Below, piece after piece: positions 6,734-14,904 of a DNA stretch of 34,666 nt; within the stretch, counting starts at the first letter, position 1; each line of letters begins with the position of its first letter. A program made the translations under genes and the position numbers. The stretch comes from Phycisphaerae bacterium. GTDB lineage: Bacteria; Planctomycetota; Phycisphaerae; Sedimentisphaerales; Anaerobacaceae. The notes beneath the pieces are model-generated. The model had not been told where the DNA came from. It was given only the letters and a program-made list of their open reading frames with translations, and did no database searches. The stretch spans positions 1 to 34,666 of the forward strand of contig JAUXAL010000046.1 in NCBI GenBank assembly GCA_030619925.1. The letters are read 5' to 3'.

Positions 6734-9001
6734 CTATTGAATCAGAACCGCCCAATAACCTCGTGATGGGCACCGCAAATTTAGCTTGCTCTTACCTTCA
6801 ATGCGTCGGGGCCCCGACCATTGAGACTTCATTATATCCAGCCATCGAACCATAGCCGGCTTGTTCAGTGAGCTGATATCCAGAGTTACTTCACCGCCAT
6901 CCGTGAAATAGACCGCGTATTCGGTGCCCGGATTTGCCAGACAGTAGGCTTCGTTAGGTTTCCTGTCCGAAAGCAAATCATTGTGAGGCGCACATGTGAA
7001 GACGTCCATCCTCTCTGTAAGCAGCCGCATACTCCGGATATTCGCCTGCGCCTTTTTACCCAGTCCCAGCCCTGAATCCGGACGATGGAACCGGGATGAC
7101 GCCATACCGCCGAATATATTGCGCCAGAACCTTTCGGCGCCGTCTCTGTCGTTGCCGAATCTGCCGGTATCGGCCCCGTAGATTTTCACGTTGTTCAGCG
7201 GGCGAATATTATCGGCTATTCGTGTCCGCTGACGCTGCGCATTGTCCCAGTGCGCTTGTCCTTTTTGATGGTTGTTCTGCGAGATGTCCACAAACGAATA
7301 AGTTTCCGGATGGTCAAATGTCGGATTATGCTGTGTGTGGGCCAGGTCCCACTTGTCCCACATCTCCGTGGTATGGACCATAACACCGGCGGCTTTGGCC
7401 TTTGCCTTGATGTATTGCGACCAGTATTTGCCCCATTGCGGCGTTACCGATGTTTCGTTGTCCATACAGAACAGGATGTTGCTGAACTTCAGCGAGTAGG
7501 AAAGCATTTTGTCAACGAACCGCCGCTGATATTTGAGCACGGTTTTCTGGTTGAGTTCGGCCGGCACCGACCAGAAAAAATTGTTCTCCGTGCGGGTCGG
7601 GTGAGTGTCGACCTGCTCGGGCAGCCCTGTCTGCTCAGCGGTGTAGTTGATGTTGTTCTTCGGGTTGAACGGATTGACCGCCCAGTTGTCGCGATAATAG
7701 TCGAAAGTGGCCCAGACCTCTATCTGCACGATAATGTCCCGCTCGCGGGTCAGTTTAAGGAAGTTCTCGAACCTCCGCCAGTATTCGGCGTTCCACTGGT
7801 CCAGGTCGTATTTGGCGTTCATTTTTTTGAACGGCCAGACATTGCCCTGGTCCCGGCTGGACATGGTGTTGCGCACGTAGTTGCCGCCCACGGATTTGAG
7901 CAGGTCGAGATGCTCTTTCAAACCCGGAATCTGAAAGAGATTGTCGTCTTTGGTACCGCCCAGCAGCAGTATCGGCTTGCCGTTGTACTGCCAATATGCC
8001 GGATTTGGCCCATAAATCTCTATCCTATGCCGTTGTTTGCTTCTCTGCGTGGAACCTTCGAGAACACCGAAACGCTTTTTTTCGCCAAATGTACCGGTGG
8101 TGTAATATATTCCCGCAACCTTGTCAATTACGCTGGTTCCCGGCGGAAAGGAGACCTTGAACATATCTGGGGTTGTCTCAATGTTTACCCTTAAGGATTG
8201 GACGTGAAACCTGTAGAGTCTATACCCGTTTCTATCATTGATCTCTTTAGTGGCCTGCTCTGGGTACCATATTTTGCCAGTATCGGTTTCAACGGAACCG
8301 ACCTTTGTAACGATGATGCTCCTGGTATACCCCGGCCGGCTGTGCCTCTCAAATCTGATTGGCAGTCCACCTTTGTCGGCTGCGAACCAGCCAGTTGCGT
8401 AAGGCTTTGATTTACCAGGAGAGAATGAATCCACAACGTGGCACCATTCGCCGCTAACTTGCTCAAGTTGTGGGCGCACAGAAGACTTGTCTGAAACAAA
8501 ATACCGTATGAACGGCTTGTCGGGGTGTTCGTGTGGTTGAAGCCTGTGAAGCTGCATGTAGCCCCAAAGCATACTCATTTGTTCTCCGGGTAATGATATC
8601 CTACCAGGAGTAATGCTCCCCGTTTTAGTTACGGGGCCATACCGCATGGTAACCGAACCATCAAAAGCATCTTCTGCTATAATAGCTGTATCAGTAAAGC
8701 CGTTGGGGTCATGGGTCCAGCGGACATAATATTTCTCGCATGTTTCTTCTTCGATAGTCTCAGTTGTGTCGAACCGTACATATGGTGGCATCTGACCTGA
8801 TTTATTTTCTATTTTTTCTATCACGTTAGTATAAAGAACATGCCAATTATGAATTTTAGAATACATGCTCTCATATAGGTCCAATAGTTCCTCAGCGCTG
8901 AGATAAGCTTGTCTCGAAGGTTCCGCTGCCAAGGAGGATGTTGATATGAGTAAACACATAGCCAATACAAAACTTGATGGGGATATAATGTTCTTGGTCA
9001 T
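6734..9001 (-). CDS. Exported protein: lipoprotein-carrier-like domain fused to glycosidase-like domain
   Basis: 755 residues from the ATG at 9001, which has AAGGAG upstream and begins a clear signal peptide (MTKNIISPSSFVLAMCLLIS...LAAEP). The longer frame to 9130 lacks these. Residues about 25-330 (LSAEELLDLYESMYSKIHNW, later WYPEQATKEI and FKVSFPPGTSVID) resemble the LolA/outer-membrane lipoprotein-sorting type beta domain seen in many planctomycete exported proteins. Residues about 340-680 look like a (beta/alpha)8 glycoside hydrolase: NPAYWQYNGKPILLLGGTKD, LDLLKSVGGNYVRNTM, ILFCMDNETS (candidate acid in NE) and VKIYGADTGRFG. The C-terminal about 60 residues resemble a beta domain (EYAVYFTDGGEVTLDIS). 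Substrate unknown. The domain calls are by eye; the fusion is read directly from one uninterrupted frame. Confidence 0.7.
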   Translation of the reverse strand: MTKNIISPSSFVLAMCLLISTSSLAAEPSRQAYLSAEELLDLYESMYSKIHNWHVLYTNVIEKIENKSGQMPPYVRFDTTETIEEETCEKYYVRWTHDPNGFTDTAIIAEDAFDGSVTMRYGPVTKTGSITPGRISLPGEQMSMLWGYMQLHRLQPHEHPDKPFIRYFVSDKSSVRPQLEQVSGEWCHVVDSFSPGKSKPYATGWFAADKGGLPIRFERHSRPGYTRSIIVTKVGSVETDTGKIWYPEQATKEINDRNGYRLYRFHVQSLRVNIETTPDMFKVSFPPGTSVIDKVAGIYYTTGTFGEKKRFGVLEGSTQRSKQRHRIEIYGPNPAYWQYNGKPILLLGGTKDDNLFQIPGLKEHLDLLKSVGGNYVRNTMSSRDQGNVWPFKKMNAKYDLDQWNAEYWRRFENFLKLTRERDIIVQIEVWATFDYYRDNWAVNPFNPKNNINYTAEQTGLPEQVDTHPTRTENNFFWSVPAELNQKTVLKYQRRFVDKMLSYSLKFSNILFCMDNETSVTPQWGKYWSQYIKAKAKAAGVMVHTTEMWDKWDLAHTQHNPTFDHPETYSFVDISQNNHQKGQAHWDNAQRQRTRIADNIRPLNNVKIYGADTGRFGNDRDGAERFWRNIFGGMASSRFHRPDSGLGLGKKAQANIRSMRLLTERMDVFTCAPHNDLLSDRKPNEAYCLANPGTEYAVYFTDGGEVTLDISSLNKPAMVRWLDIMKSQWSGPRRIEGKSKLNLRCPSRGYWAVLIQ

Positions 9002-9194
9002 AATACAGCTCCTTATTTTTTTAGCAGCTTTCCTGTACTGCTGATTATAAGTCCAAATCGCCAAATCATCAATTCCCAATCCGCTCGGCCCCAATACATG
9101 GCTGCCCGTCAATGCTACTCTACGAAGCACGAGTGGCCGGTTCGAACTGACCCAGGCGTTGCCGGGCTTTTAGGGCGAATTGCGGATAATTTCC

Positions 9195-9224
9195 TTGACT
9201 TAGGGGGTCTAAATTTGATAAAAT
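9195..9224 (+). promoter_or_regulatory. Candidate promoter for the C39-like gene
   Basis: TTGACT, an 18-bp spacer and TAAAAT end 33 bp before the proposed start at 9258. The divergent gene starts at 9001; the rest of 9002-9194 shows no gene. Confidence 0.5.
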
Positions 9225-9257
9225 ACTCGTGATGAAAAGTGTGTAGCTTGCAGGAGG

Positions 9258-10094
9258 GTGGAGAAGATAAATCCCTGGTTTGAAACTACAGGTGTTGTCC
9301 TGGTAGCCTTGTTGGGCGTTTTTCTTGGTAGAGTCTTTTCAGGTTTTCGAAGACCCTACTGGGTATTGGGCCATTTTATCGGCTTTGTGCTAATCGTGAT
9401 ACTGGCTCTGGCCAGGTACTATAATGTGCTGTACTTTATCCGGCCTTTCTCCTGGGTTACAACCGGGCGGGTCCAATTCGTGATTTTATCTTTGGCCGTT
9501 ACAATGGGCCTGACCACTCCGCTATCTCGTCTCTCTCACAGATACGAGAAGCTCCTGGTTTGCATCTTGATGGCTGTGGTTGTAACTTGGTTTTGCGTTT
9601 TGCCCTTTCTTGTTCCTGCTTTGATTAAAGACCATCTCTCGAGCCTCACAACAAGGTTTGATTCCAACGGTATCTGCCTTCAGACTACAAGCTACACCTG
9701 TGGCCCGGCTGCGGCGGTAACGGCTCTTGGAAAATTAGGCTTATCCGCCGACGAGGGAGAAATGGCTGTACTTTCTTACACCAGCCCGGTCGCAGGCACC
9801 ATTCTGTCTTGCCTTTCCTCGGCTGTTCAAAATCGCTACGCTGCTGACGGTCTAAGATGTCAGTACCGTCGCTTCGACTCGATCGAGCAGCTAAAGGATG
9901 CAGGCATTACGTTAGCTGTGGTCAGAAACGCATTTCTCCTGGACCACTGCTTGACTGTCCTCGAAGTCTCGGACCATACAATCACTGTTGCCGACCCGGT
10001 TATAGGCAGGAGGGTGATGCCCCATAAGCAGTTCGAGAAAATCTGGCGATTTTCCGGCATCGTCTTTAAGCGGGACTCTACACAGAGTATCTAA
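9258..10094 (+). CDS. Membrane-anchored C39-like cysteine protease
   Basis: 278 residues. Four hydrophobic segments (about 12-27, 37-53, 72-88 and 100-122) precede a C-terminal domain with the peptidase C39 pattern: LQTTSYTCGPAAAVTAL (Cys148), LLDHCLTVLEV (His230) and ITVADPVIGRR (Asp246). C39 domains cleave double-glycine-type leaders or act as bacteriocin-processing-like proteases; the target here is unknown, as no ABC transporter or leader peptide lies beside it. The start is uncertain: the GTG at 9258 abuts AGGAGG (9252-9257) with no spacer. No ATG lies nearby in frame, though an ATA at 9267 has ideal spacing. The true N-terminus could be a few residues shorter. Confidence 0.75.
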   Translation: MEKINPWFETTGVVLVALLGVFLGRVFSGFRRPYWVLGHFIGFVLIVILALARYYNVLYFIRPFSWVTTGRVQFVILSLAVTMGLTTPLSRLSHRYEKLLVCILMAVVVTWFCVLPFLVPALIKDHLSSLTTRFDSNGICLQTTSYTCGPAAAVTALGKLGLSADEGEMAVLSYTSPVAGTILSCLSSAVQNRYAADGLRCQYRRFDSIEQLKDAGITLAVVRNAFLLDHCLTVLEVSDHTITVADPVIGRRVMPHKQFEKIWRFSGIVFKRDSTQSI

Positions 10095-10198
10095 TATGGT
10101 ATTGGGCCGCTTCGAATATCACCCGGTTGCTTGGGCCATGGTTTGAGATAGTTTCTAAAATCAGCCGAGTTGTTCCTGAAATGACTTTCCGTGCACAA

Positions 10199-10391
10199 CC
10201 CCGCACCAATCTAAAGTTATAAGTGAACTAAAGTGAGCTAAAGTGACATGTAAGTGTCATTCTGAGCGAAGCGAAGAATCTGGTCAACGAAAAAGAGATT
10301 CTTCACTTCGCTGCGCTGCGTTCAGAATGACAGCTAAAGCTGTCACTTTAGGCACTTTACACTTTAGGCACTTTACACTTTAGGTGCGGGG
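10199..10391. repeat. 193-bp inverted-repeat element carrying a nested GTCATTCTGAG repeat
   Basis: The ends are inverted: CCCCGCACC at 10199-10207 against GGTGCGGGG at 10383-10391. They continue as CTAAAGTGAGCTAAAGTGAC on the left and GTCACTTTAGGCACTTTACA on the right. The centre is a different repeat at 10256-10331. The same outer arms recur at 11784-11992 around another centre. No coding capacity; it looks like a non-autonomous mobile element. Confidence 0.75.
10256..10331. repeat. GTCATTCTGAGCGAAGCGAAG-type dispersed repeat (inner cargo)
   Basis: An imperfect inverted repeat starts GTCATTCTGAGCGAAGCG and ends CGTTCAGAATGAC, with AAGAATCT and AGATTCTT inside. This sequence type is recognised as a dispersed extragenic repeat in many bacterial genomes. 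Here it lies inside another inverted-repeat element. Confidence 0.8.
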
Positions 10392-10404
10392 CCACCCGAA
10401 TTGC

Positions 10405-10457
10405 ACATTTTTTTCACGAGCTGTGACATACCGTTGTCACAGTGTGGGAAAAAATGT
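10405..10457. repeat. Inverted repeat / hairpin
   Basis: TGTGACA (10422-10428) pairs with TGTCACA (10435-10441). Outer arms ACATTTTTTTCAC and GTGGGAAAAAATGT extend the dyad. Intergenic, function unknown. Confidence 0.5.
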
Positions 10458-10483
10458 AGTCGAGTCCTTTGGGACAGCCTACT

Positions 10484-10537
10484 CTTTACTTATCGTTTGC
10501 GGAATGGCGAATATCGCCAACGAAACAGATAGTAAAG
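10484..10537. repeat. Inverted repeat with central GGCGA-ATA-TCGCC hairpin
   Basis: CTTTACTTATCGTTTG on the left is imperfectly complementary to AACGAAACAGATAGTAAAG on the right, with a short perfect hairpin in the middle. It abuts a copy of the double-hairpin palindrome. Confidence 0.5.
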
Positions 10538-10540
10538 TCA

Positions 10541-10580
10541 GCCGGCAGCGCCGGCCTTGATCAGCCCCGCCTCCGGCGGG
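10541..10580 (+). repeat. Double-hairpin palindromic element, copy 2 (intergenic)
   Basis: GCCGGC-AGC-GCCGGC, TGATCA at 10558-10563, then CCCGCC-TCC-GGCGGG. The second loop is TCC rather than TTC. It lies downstream of both flanking genes. Confidence 0.88.
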
Positions 10581-10620
10581 CCGGCCGAGCTAAATCCTGT
10601 AGGGGGGGTGGCTCGGCCGG
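10581..10620. repeat. 10-bp perfect hairpin next to palindrome copy 2
   Basis: CCGGCCGAGC (10581-10590) pairs perfectly with GCTCGGCCGG (10611-10620) around a 20-base loop containing a G7 run. Confidence 0.6.
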
Positions 10621-10658
10621 ATTGCATATAATGCCTTGCTCAAACCGAGCATTTGCTT

Positions 10659-10696
10659 GGGACCCCATTTCGCAATACTTCGCGAAATGGGGTCCC
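10659..10696. terminator. 15-bp perfect hairpin at the 3' end of the YhaM-like gene
   Basis: GGGACCCCATTTCGC pairs exactly with GCGAAATGGGGTCCC around an 8-base loop. It begins four bases past the stop of the gene ending at 10700. No long T tract follows, so it may stop transcription or protect the 3' end rather than act as a classical terminator. Confidence 0.5.
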
Positions 10697-10699
10697 TTG

Positions 10700-11662
10700 T
10701 CATTCGATACGTTTTCTGTAAAGCCGGGTCTGCAAAGCGCTTTTCCAGGCGGTCCAGTTCGAATCGCTTAGCTCGTTGTCGATCGCCGCGGTTACCTGGC
10801 TCATCTTGGCGTCCAAATCGTCGATATAGTAGACCATAAAGGCTTCAGCCGTCGCCGGCAGCTTTGGCGAGCCGAAATCATATTGGCCGTGGTGCGACAG
10901 GGTAATATGGCCGAGAGCATCCAGGACCGTTTGCTCAATCTGCGTCCCCTTGGCCTTCAGCGCATCGGCCTTTTGATTTATCATAAGAAGGCTTTGTACG
11001 ACATGGCCGATTAGCTGCCCCGAATCGGTATATGAAAAGGCCATATCGTACGTAAGCTCTTCGGTTTTGCCGATATCGTGAAGAAAAATTCCAGCCAAAA
11101 CCAGGTCTGCCTGCACGTTCGGATACAACGGCAATATCGCAACAGCCACACGCAGCATACTGTGAGTGTGCTCCAGCAGCCCGCCGATATAACTATGGTG
11201 GAGCTTCATCCCACCGGGCGCATTGCGGAATTTCTCCATCAGCTCGGCATCGGCCAGAAACTCTCCGGCCAGTGCCTTTAACTGCGGATTTTTTATCCGG
11301 CCTACTATCTTTTTTACCTCCTCGAACATCTGCTTTGTGTCTTTGTCCGTTCGCGCAAGAAAGTCGTCTATGCGGACCTTGCTTGCATCGACGATGCTGA
11401 TGTTATTTATGATGATTTGCAGGTTGTTTTGATAAAGCTCGCTTCTGCCCTGTACGTGGACAAAGCCGGGTTTCGGCAGCGCTTTGTAAATCGTTTCGGT
11501 CGCCTGCCACATCCGCCCGTTCAGTTGCCCGCTGCTGTCCGAAAGGAACATCGCTATATATAAATCGCCCCGCGTTGTGCTTCGCAGAATTGGGTCTCTT
11601 ACTATATAGATATCGTCGATGGCCTCTCCCGGCCCGATTTCATTGATGAATTTGTGTGCCAT
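10700..11662 (-). CDS. YhaM-type 3'-5' exoribonuclease (OB fold + HD domain)
   Basis: 320 residues, typical of the YhaM/CBF1 family. Residues about 1-95 form an OB-fold nucleic-acid-binding domain (YIAMFLSDSSGQLNGRMW). The HD phosphohydrolase core has LHHSYIGGLLEHTHSML (His155/156, His165), GIFLHDIGKTEEL (His195-Asp196) and LSHHGQYDFGSPK, the metal-binding residues. The family removes nucleotides from the 3' ends of RNA and single-stranded DNA in the cytoplasm. GGAG lies about eight bases before the ATG. It is a single-gene unit between two repeat-rich intergenic regions. Confidence 0.9.
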   Translation of the reverse strand: MAHKFINEIGPGEAIDDIYIVRDPILRSTTRGDLYIAMFLSDSSGQLNGRMWQATETIYKALPKPGFVHVQGRSELYQNNLQIIINNISIVDASKVRIDDFLARTDKDTKQMFEEVKKIVGRIKNPQLKALAGEFLADAELMEKFRNAPGGMKLHHSYIGGLLEHTHSMLRVAVAILPLYPNVQADLVLAGIFLHDIGKTEELTYDMAFSYTDSGQLIGHVVQSLLMINQKADALKAKGTQIEQTVLDALGHITLSHHGQYDFGSPKLPATAEAFMVYYIDDLDAKMSQVTAAIDNELSDSNWTAWKSALQTRLYRKRIE

Positions 11663-11760
11663 TGTTCACTCCATATTTGATACTTGTCTGACGACAGTCA
11701 AGATTCCTTGTTTGATATTGGTACCGTAATGATATTGCCTAAGCAGCGTTTATGCAAGCC

Positions 11761-11774
11761 CCGTTAGAAATTCT
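11761..11774 (+). repeat. Solitary end of the CCCRTTAGAAATT element
   Basis: CCCGTTAGAAATTC matches the inverted terminus of the 96-bp element at 27371-27466. No matching opposite end was found nearby, so this is a solo or degraded copy. Confidence 0.5.
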
Positions 11775-11783
11775 ATGGTGACA

Positions 11784-11992
11784 ATCTAAAGTTATAAGTG
11801 AGCTAAAGTGAGCTAAAATTACCCAGTTGTAGAAGCTTGTTTGTCGGTGTCGAAGCTGGTATCGAAACTGGAAGCTCGATATTGGATGCTCGAGTAGAAG
11901 CGAGTTTCGAGCTTCTATGACAAGCATCGATACGAGCATCGACAACCTTAAACGAAAGTTACACTTTAGGCACTTTACACTTTAGGCGCAGG
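11784..11992. repeat. Second copy of the CTAAAGTGAGC...CACTTTAG inverted-repeat element, different cargo
   Basis: Left arm AATCTAAAGTTATAAGTGAG and right arm ACACTTTAGGCACTTTACAC match the arms of the 10199-10391 element. The centre here is unrelated: a TCGA/GAAGCT-rich tract (about 11835-11940) with repeated TCGAAGCTGG, GGATGCTCGAG and CGAGCTTC motifs that fold on themselves. No gene lies in 11663-12135. Confidence 0.7.
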
Positions 11993-12135
11993 ACAACCCG
12001 CAGCATAAGCCGCAATTGGCCAAACATGAATTATACTTGCAGCCATGCCCATTTTGGGCTATAAACGTGTGCTTTTTAGAGTGAGTCTTGTTTTTCACGA
12101 AGCGTCATTTACAGACTACAAAATCAGAGGTAACA

Positions 12136-14835
12136 ATGATACGTCAACTACACCACAATAATAACAATGCTCGCGGGAACTTAAGCTCAAGGCCGACAAC
12201 ACAATTTTTGACTTTTGCATTTGTGACTTGCGTTTTTGCTTGTAGTGGGGCGGCACAGGACTTTGTTCCTTTCGTGATTCCCGCAGAGCCGGATGCCAAT
12301 TCGCCAATGGCAGTCACATCCTTTGAGCCGATTGAGACCGACTCCGCCCGCCTGGTTGCGCGGTCCGGACACTTCTATCGCGGCGACCGGCCCGGCAGCG
12401 CCGGGTTTGATCAAGCCCGCCTTCGGCGGGTCCGCCTCTGGGGTGTCAATCTGTCATTCGGGGCGAATCTGCCCAAACATGAGGATGCCCCGCACGTTGC
12501 CGGACGTCTGGCTGCGGCCGGTGTCAACGCCGTCCGATGTCACCATATGGACTCCGCTCAGTGGCCTCGTGGGCTATGGAACGCCCAGGACGGTAAAACC
12601 ATTACTCCGGAGGCCCTTGACAGACTTGACTATTTTATCGACCAGCTTGCTCGTCATGGAATCTTTGTCAATATTAATCTTCACGTTGGCCGAGCGCACA
12701 GCCGGTATCTTGGCCTGCCGGAAGCCAACCGCCAATACGATAAAATCTCCAATATCTTCACGCCTGAACTGGTTGACGCTCAGAAGAAGTACGCCCGCGA
12801 CCTCCTGGCCCATGTCAACCCGTATCGCAACGTTCGTTACGCCGATGACCCGGCTGTGGCCATAGTCGAAATTACTAATGAAAACAGCTTCTTTATGTGG
12901 GCCAGTGAGGAGACGCTGCGGACACTTCCTCCGTATTATGCGGAAATTCTGCAGAGCAAGTTCAATACGTGGCTGACCGGCCGCTATGGTTCAGATGATA
13001 ATCTGCGCACAGCCTGGTCGCAGGGGGCTGGCCCGCTTGGTGGGAACCTTTTAAGCAACGGCAATTTTCAGACAATTACCCCGGGCATAGGTGTGCCAGA
13101 GAACTGGCGCCTGGAGCAGCATTCCGGATGCAAAGCTTCCGTTTCGCCGCATCGCCGGTTCAGAGATGCGCTTCGCATCGAGATTACCAGGGCTGATGAG
13201 ACTCAATGGCACCTCCAGCTTAACCAGGGGTCTCTGGCCGTAGAGGCAGGGCAGTACTACACTGTCATCTTTGAAGCTGCCAGTGATATGCCTCGCCTGA
13301 TTGGCTGCAACGTCGGCCAGGCGCATAGCCCCTGGAACAATCTCGGGCTTTCAAGACAAGTGGAATTGGGCCAGGAGTGGCAGACGTATCGTTTTGGCTT
13401 TGTTGCCAAGGCTGACGATGACAACGCTCGGATTAATTTTGCCTTCAGCGGCAGCACAATACCGTTCTACCTTGCCAACGTGGAGTTTCGGCCCGGCGGC
13501 AGAGTGGCAATGTACGGAGATGAATCCATCCAGGCCGGTACGGTTGCTCTATTTGTCGACAGTGAGACACCGGCCCGTACCCTCGACCGGATGTGCTTCC
13601 TGGCAGAAACGGAAAAGGCATACTTCGATGATATGCGAGGGTTCATCAGAAATGACCTGGCTTCCAAAGCGCTTGTAACCGGCACGGTTGTCTTCGGGCC
13701 GCTGGGTCTGTATGCGCAAAGCGATATGGATTTCATAGATACCCACGCTTATTGGCAGCATCCGCGGTTTCCGGGAAGGCCGTGGGACCGCAATAATTGG
13801 GTTGTTGAACAAAAACCGATGACCGATTACCCCGCCGAGGCGACGCTGTTTCAATTGGCTGCCAGACGCCTGGCCGGCAAACCCTTTACAGTCAGCGAAT
13901 ACAACCACCCTGCTCCGCTGGATTCTCAAGCCGAGTGTGTCCCTATGATAGCTTCATTTGCTGCCGCCCAGGACTGGGACGGCGTGTGGCTATATACGTA
14001 CTCGCATACTTCCGACAGTTGGGATAGAGAGTACCTAAATAGCTATTTTGATATCGACACAAACCCGGCCAAGTGGGGATTCATGCGAGCGGGCACAGCT
14101 ATCTTTCGTCACGGCGGAATCGACCCTTTTGGCGATTCTCTGGTTGTTTCACTCACTGATACTTTGGATACGGTACCATCGCTGGCTAACTTGCACCTCA
14201 AACATGATCGGGACATGTTCGCTGTGCTTTCTGAGCAGGCCGGAATCAGCCGGGATGATTTGCTCAAAGCCAGGTTGTTCGCGAGTCTTGATAATGAAGT
14301 AGAACCTCAAGAATTATTCGGGCCTTCGGCCAGGCTGGACTGGTCTGTCGAAGATGGAAAAGGTGTTTACATCGCGCGTGGTCAATGCGCATCGGTTTAT
14401 ACCGGCCATGCCGAGAGGTTTGAAGAAGCCCCGGCAGCGCCGGGTTTGATCAGTCCCGCCTTCGGCGGGGGAGGACAAATTACTATTGCCGGGCCGGAGC
14501 TGGTGTCGATATCTGTGACCGCGTTGGATGGAGCGCAGCTGGATTTGAGTCGAAAGATTCTCGTTACCGCTTGCGGGCGGTGCGAAAATACGGGTATGGG
14601 GTTTTCCAGGGACCGCCGCACAGTCGGGACGAACTGGGGCAGCTCGCCCGTCCGAATCCAGGCGGTTAAAGGGACATTGGCCTTGCCTGCGGGGCAGTGG
14701 ATATGTCACGCCCTCGGCCCTGACGGTTTGCCAGGTTCGCAAGTGCCTGTCCTGTATGAAGCTGGCGAAAATATTCTGCAAATGGAACCGCAGTATAAAA
14801 CTATGTGGTACCTGCTGACGCGGCGTACAGAGTAG
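12136..14835 (+). CDS. Exported GH5-like glycoside hydrolase with internal carbohydrate-binding domain
   Basis: 899 residues from the ATG at 12136 (AGAGG upstream), with a signal peptide ending near CSGAAQ. A cellulase-like (beta/alpha)8 domain has RLWGVNLSFGANLP, VNAVRCHHMD, IVEITNENSFF (candidate acid/base Glu249) and FTVSEYNHPAP (candidate nucleophile Glu588). Between them, about 305-455, lies a CBM4/9-like beta sandwich (LLSNGNFQTITPGIGVPENW ... FYLANVEFRPGG). The C-terminus has a further beta domain. Two copies of the dispersed palindrome interrupt it in frame: residues 86-98 (PGSAGFDQARLRR, between GDR and VRLWG) and about 766-778 (PAAPGLISPAFGG), read in different frames. Substrate unknown; the adjacent GH50-like enzyme and sulfatase suggest a sulfated algal glycan. 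Confidence 0.82.
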   Translation: MIRQLHHNNNNARGNLSSRPTTQFLTFAFVTCVFACSGAAQDFVPFVIPAEPDANSPMAVTSFEPIETDSARLVARSGHFYRGDRPGSAGFDQARLRRVRLWGVNLSFGANLPKHEDAPHVAGRLAAAGVNAVRCHHMDSAQWPRGLWNAQDGKTITPEALDRLDYFIDQLARHGIFVNINLHVGRAHSRYLGLPEANRQYDKISNIFTPELVDAQKKYARDLLAHVNPYRNVRYADDPAVAIVEITNENSFFMWASEETLRTLPPYYAEILQSKFNTWLTGRYGSDDNLRTAWSQGAGPLGGNLLSNGNFQTITPGIGVPENWRLEQHSGCKASVSPHRRFRDALRIEITRADETQWHLQLNQGSLAVEAGQYYTVIFEAASDMPRLIGCNVGQAHSPWNNLGLSRQVELGQEWQTYRFGFVAKADDDNARINFAFSGSTIPFYLANVEFRPGGRVAMYGDESIQAGTVALFVDSETPARTLDRMCFLAETEKAYFDDMRGFIRNDLASKALVTGTVVFGPLGLYAQSDMDFIDTHAYWQHPRFPGRPWDRNNWVVEQKPMTDYPAEATLFQLAARRLAGKPFTVSEYNHPAPLDSQAECVPMIASFAAAQDWDGVWLYTYSHTSDSWDREYLNSYFDIDTNPAKWGFMRAGTAIFRHGGIDPFGDSLVVSLTDTLDTVPSLANLHLKHDRDMFAVLSEQAGISRDDLLKARLFASLDNEVEPQELFGPSARLDWSVEDGKGVYIARGQCASVYTGHAERFEEAPAAPGLISPAFGGGGQITIAGPELVSISVTALDGAQLDLSRKILVTACGRCENTGMGFSRDRRTVGTNWGSSPVRIQAVKGTLALPAGQWICHALGPDGLPGSQVPVLYEAGENILQMEPQYKTMWYLLTRRTE
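12391..12430 (+). repeat. Double-hairpin palindromic element, copy 3 (inside GH5-like CDS)
   Basis: CCCGGC-AGC-GCCGGG, TGATCA (12408-12413), CCCGCC-TTC-GGCGGG. A 39-bp unit (12391-12429) adds PGSAGFDQARLRR. Deleting it leaves GDR-VRLWGVNL, the expected strand. Confidence 0.93.
14430..14469 (+). repeat. Double-hairpin palindromic element, copy 4 (same CDS, other reading frame)
   Basis: CCCGGC-AGC-GCCGGG, TGATCA (14447-14452), CCCGCC-TTC-GGCGGG. It is translated as PAAPGLISPAFGG, a different frame from copy 3, again adding 39 bp without disrupting the gene. Confidence 0.93.
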
Positions 14836-14862
14836 CCCCGCCCTGATTGAATGGAGAGGGTT

Positions 14863-14892
14863 CCCCAAAACGCATTATTTAGCGTTTGGGGG
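14863..14892. repeat. Hairpin between the GH5-like and GH50-like genes
   Basis: CCCCAAAACGC pairs with GCGTTTGGGG (one bulged A), with loop ATTATTTA, just before the next start at 14905. It could act as an attenuator or processing site. No T tract. Confidence 0.45.
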
Positions 14893-14904
14893 CCCCAGAG
14901 TATA

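Noticed and set aside
7250-8194. 314-codon open frame on the plus strand
   Set aside because: It is antisense to the exported LolA-like/glycosidase-like gene, which has a signal peptide, ribosome site and family motifs.
9140-9180. Possible tRNA T-arm (CCGGTTCGAACTG)
   Set aside because: No acceptor, D-arm or anticodon arm can be folded around it.
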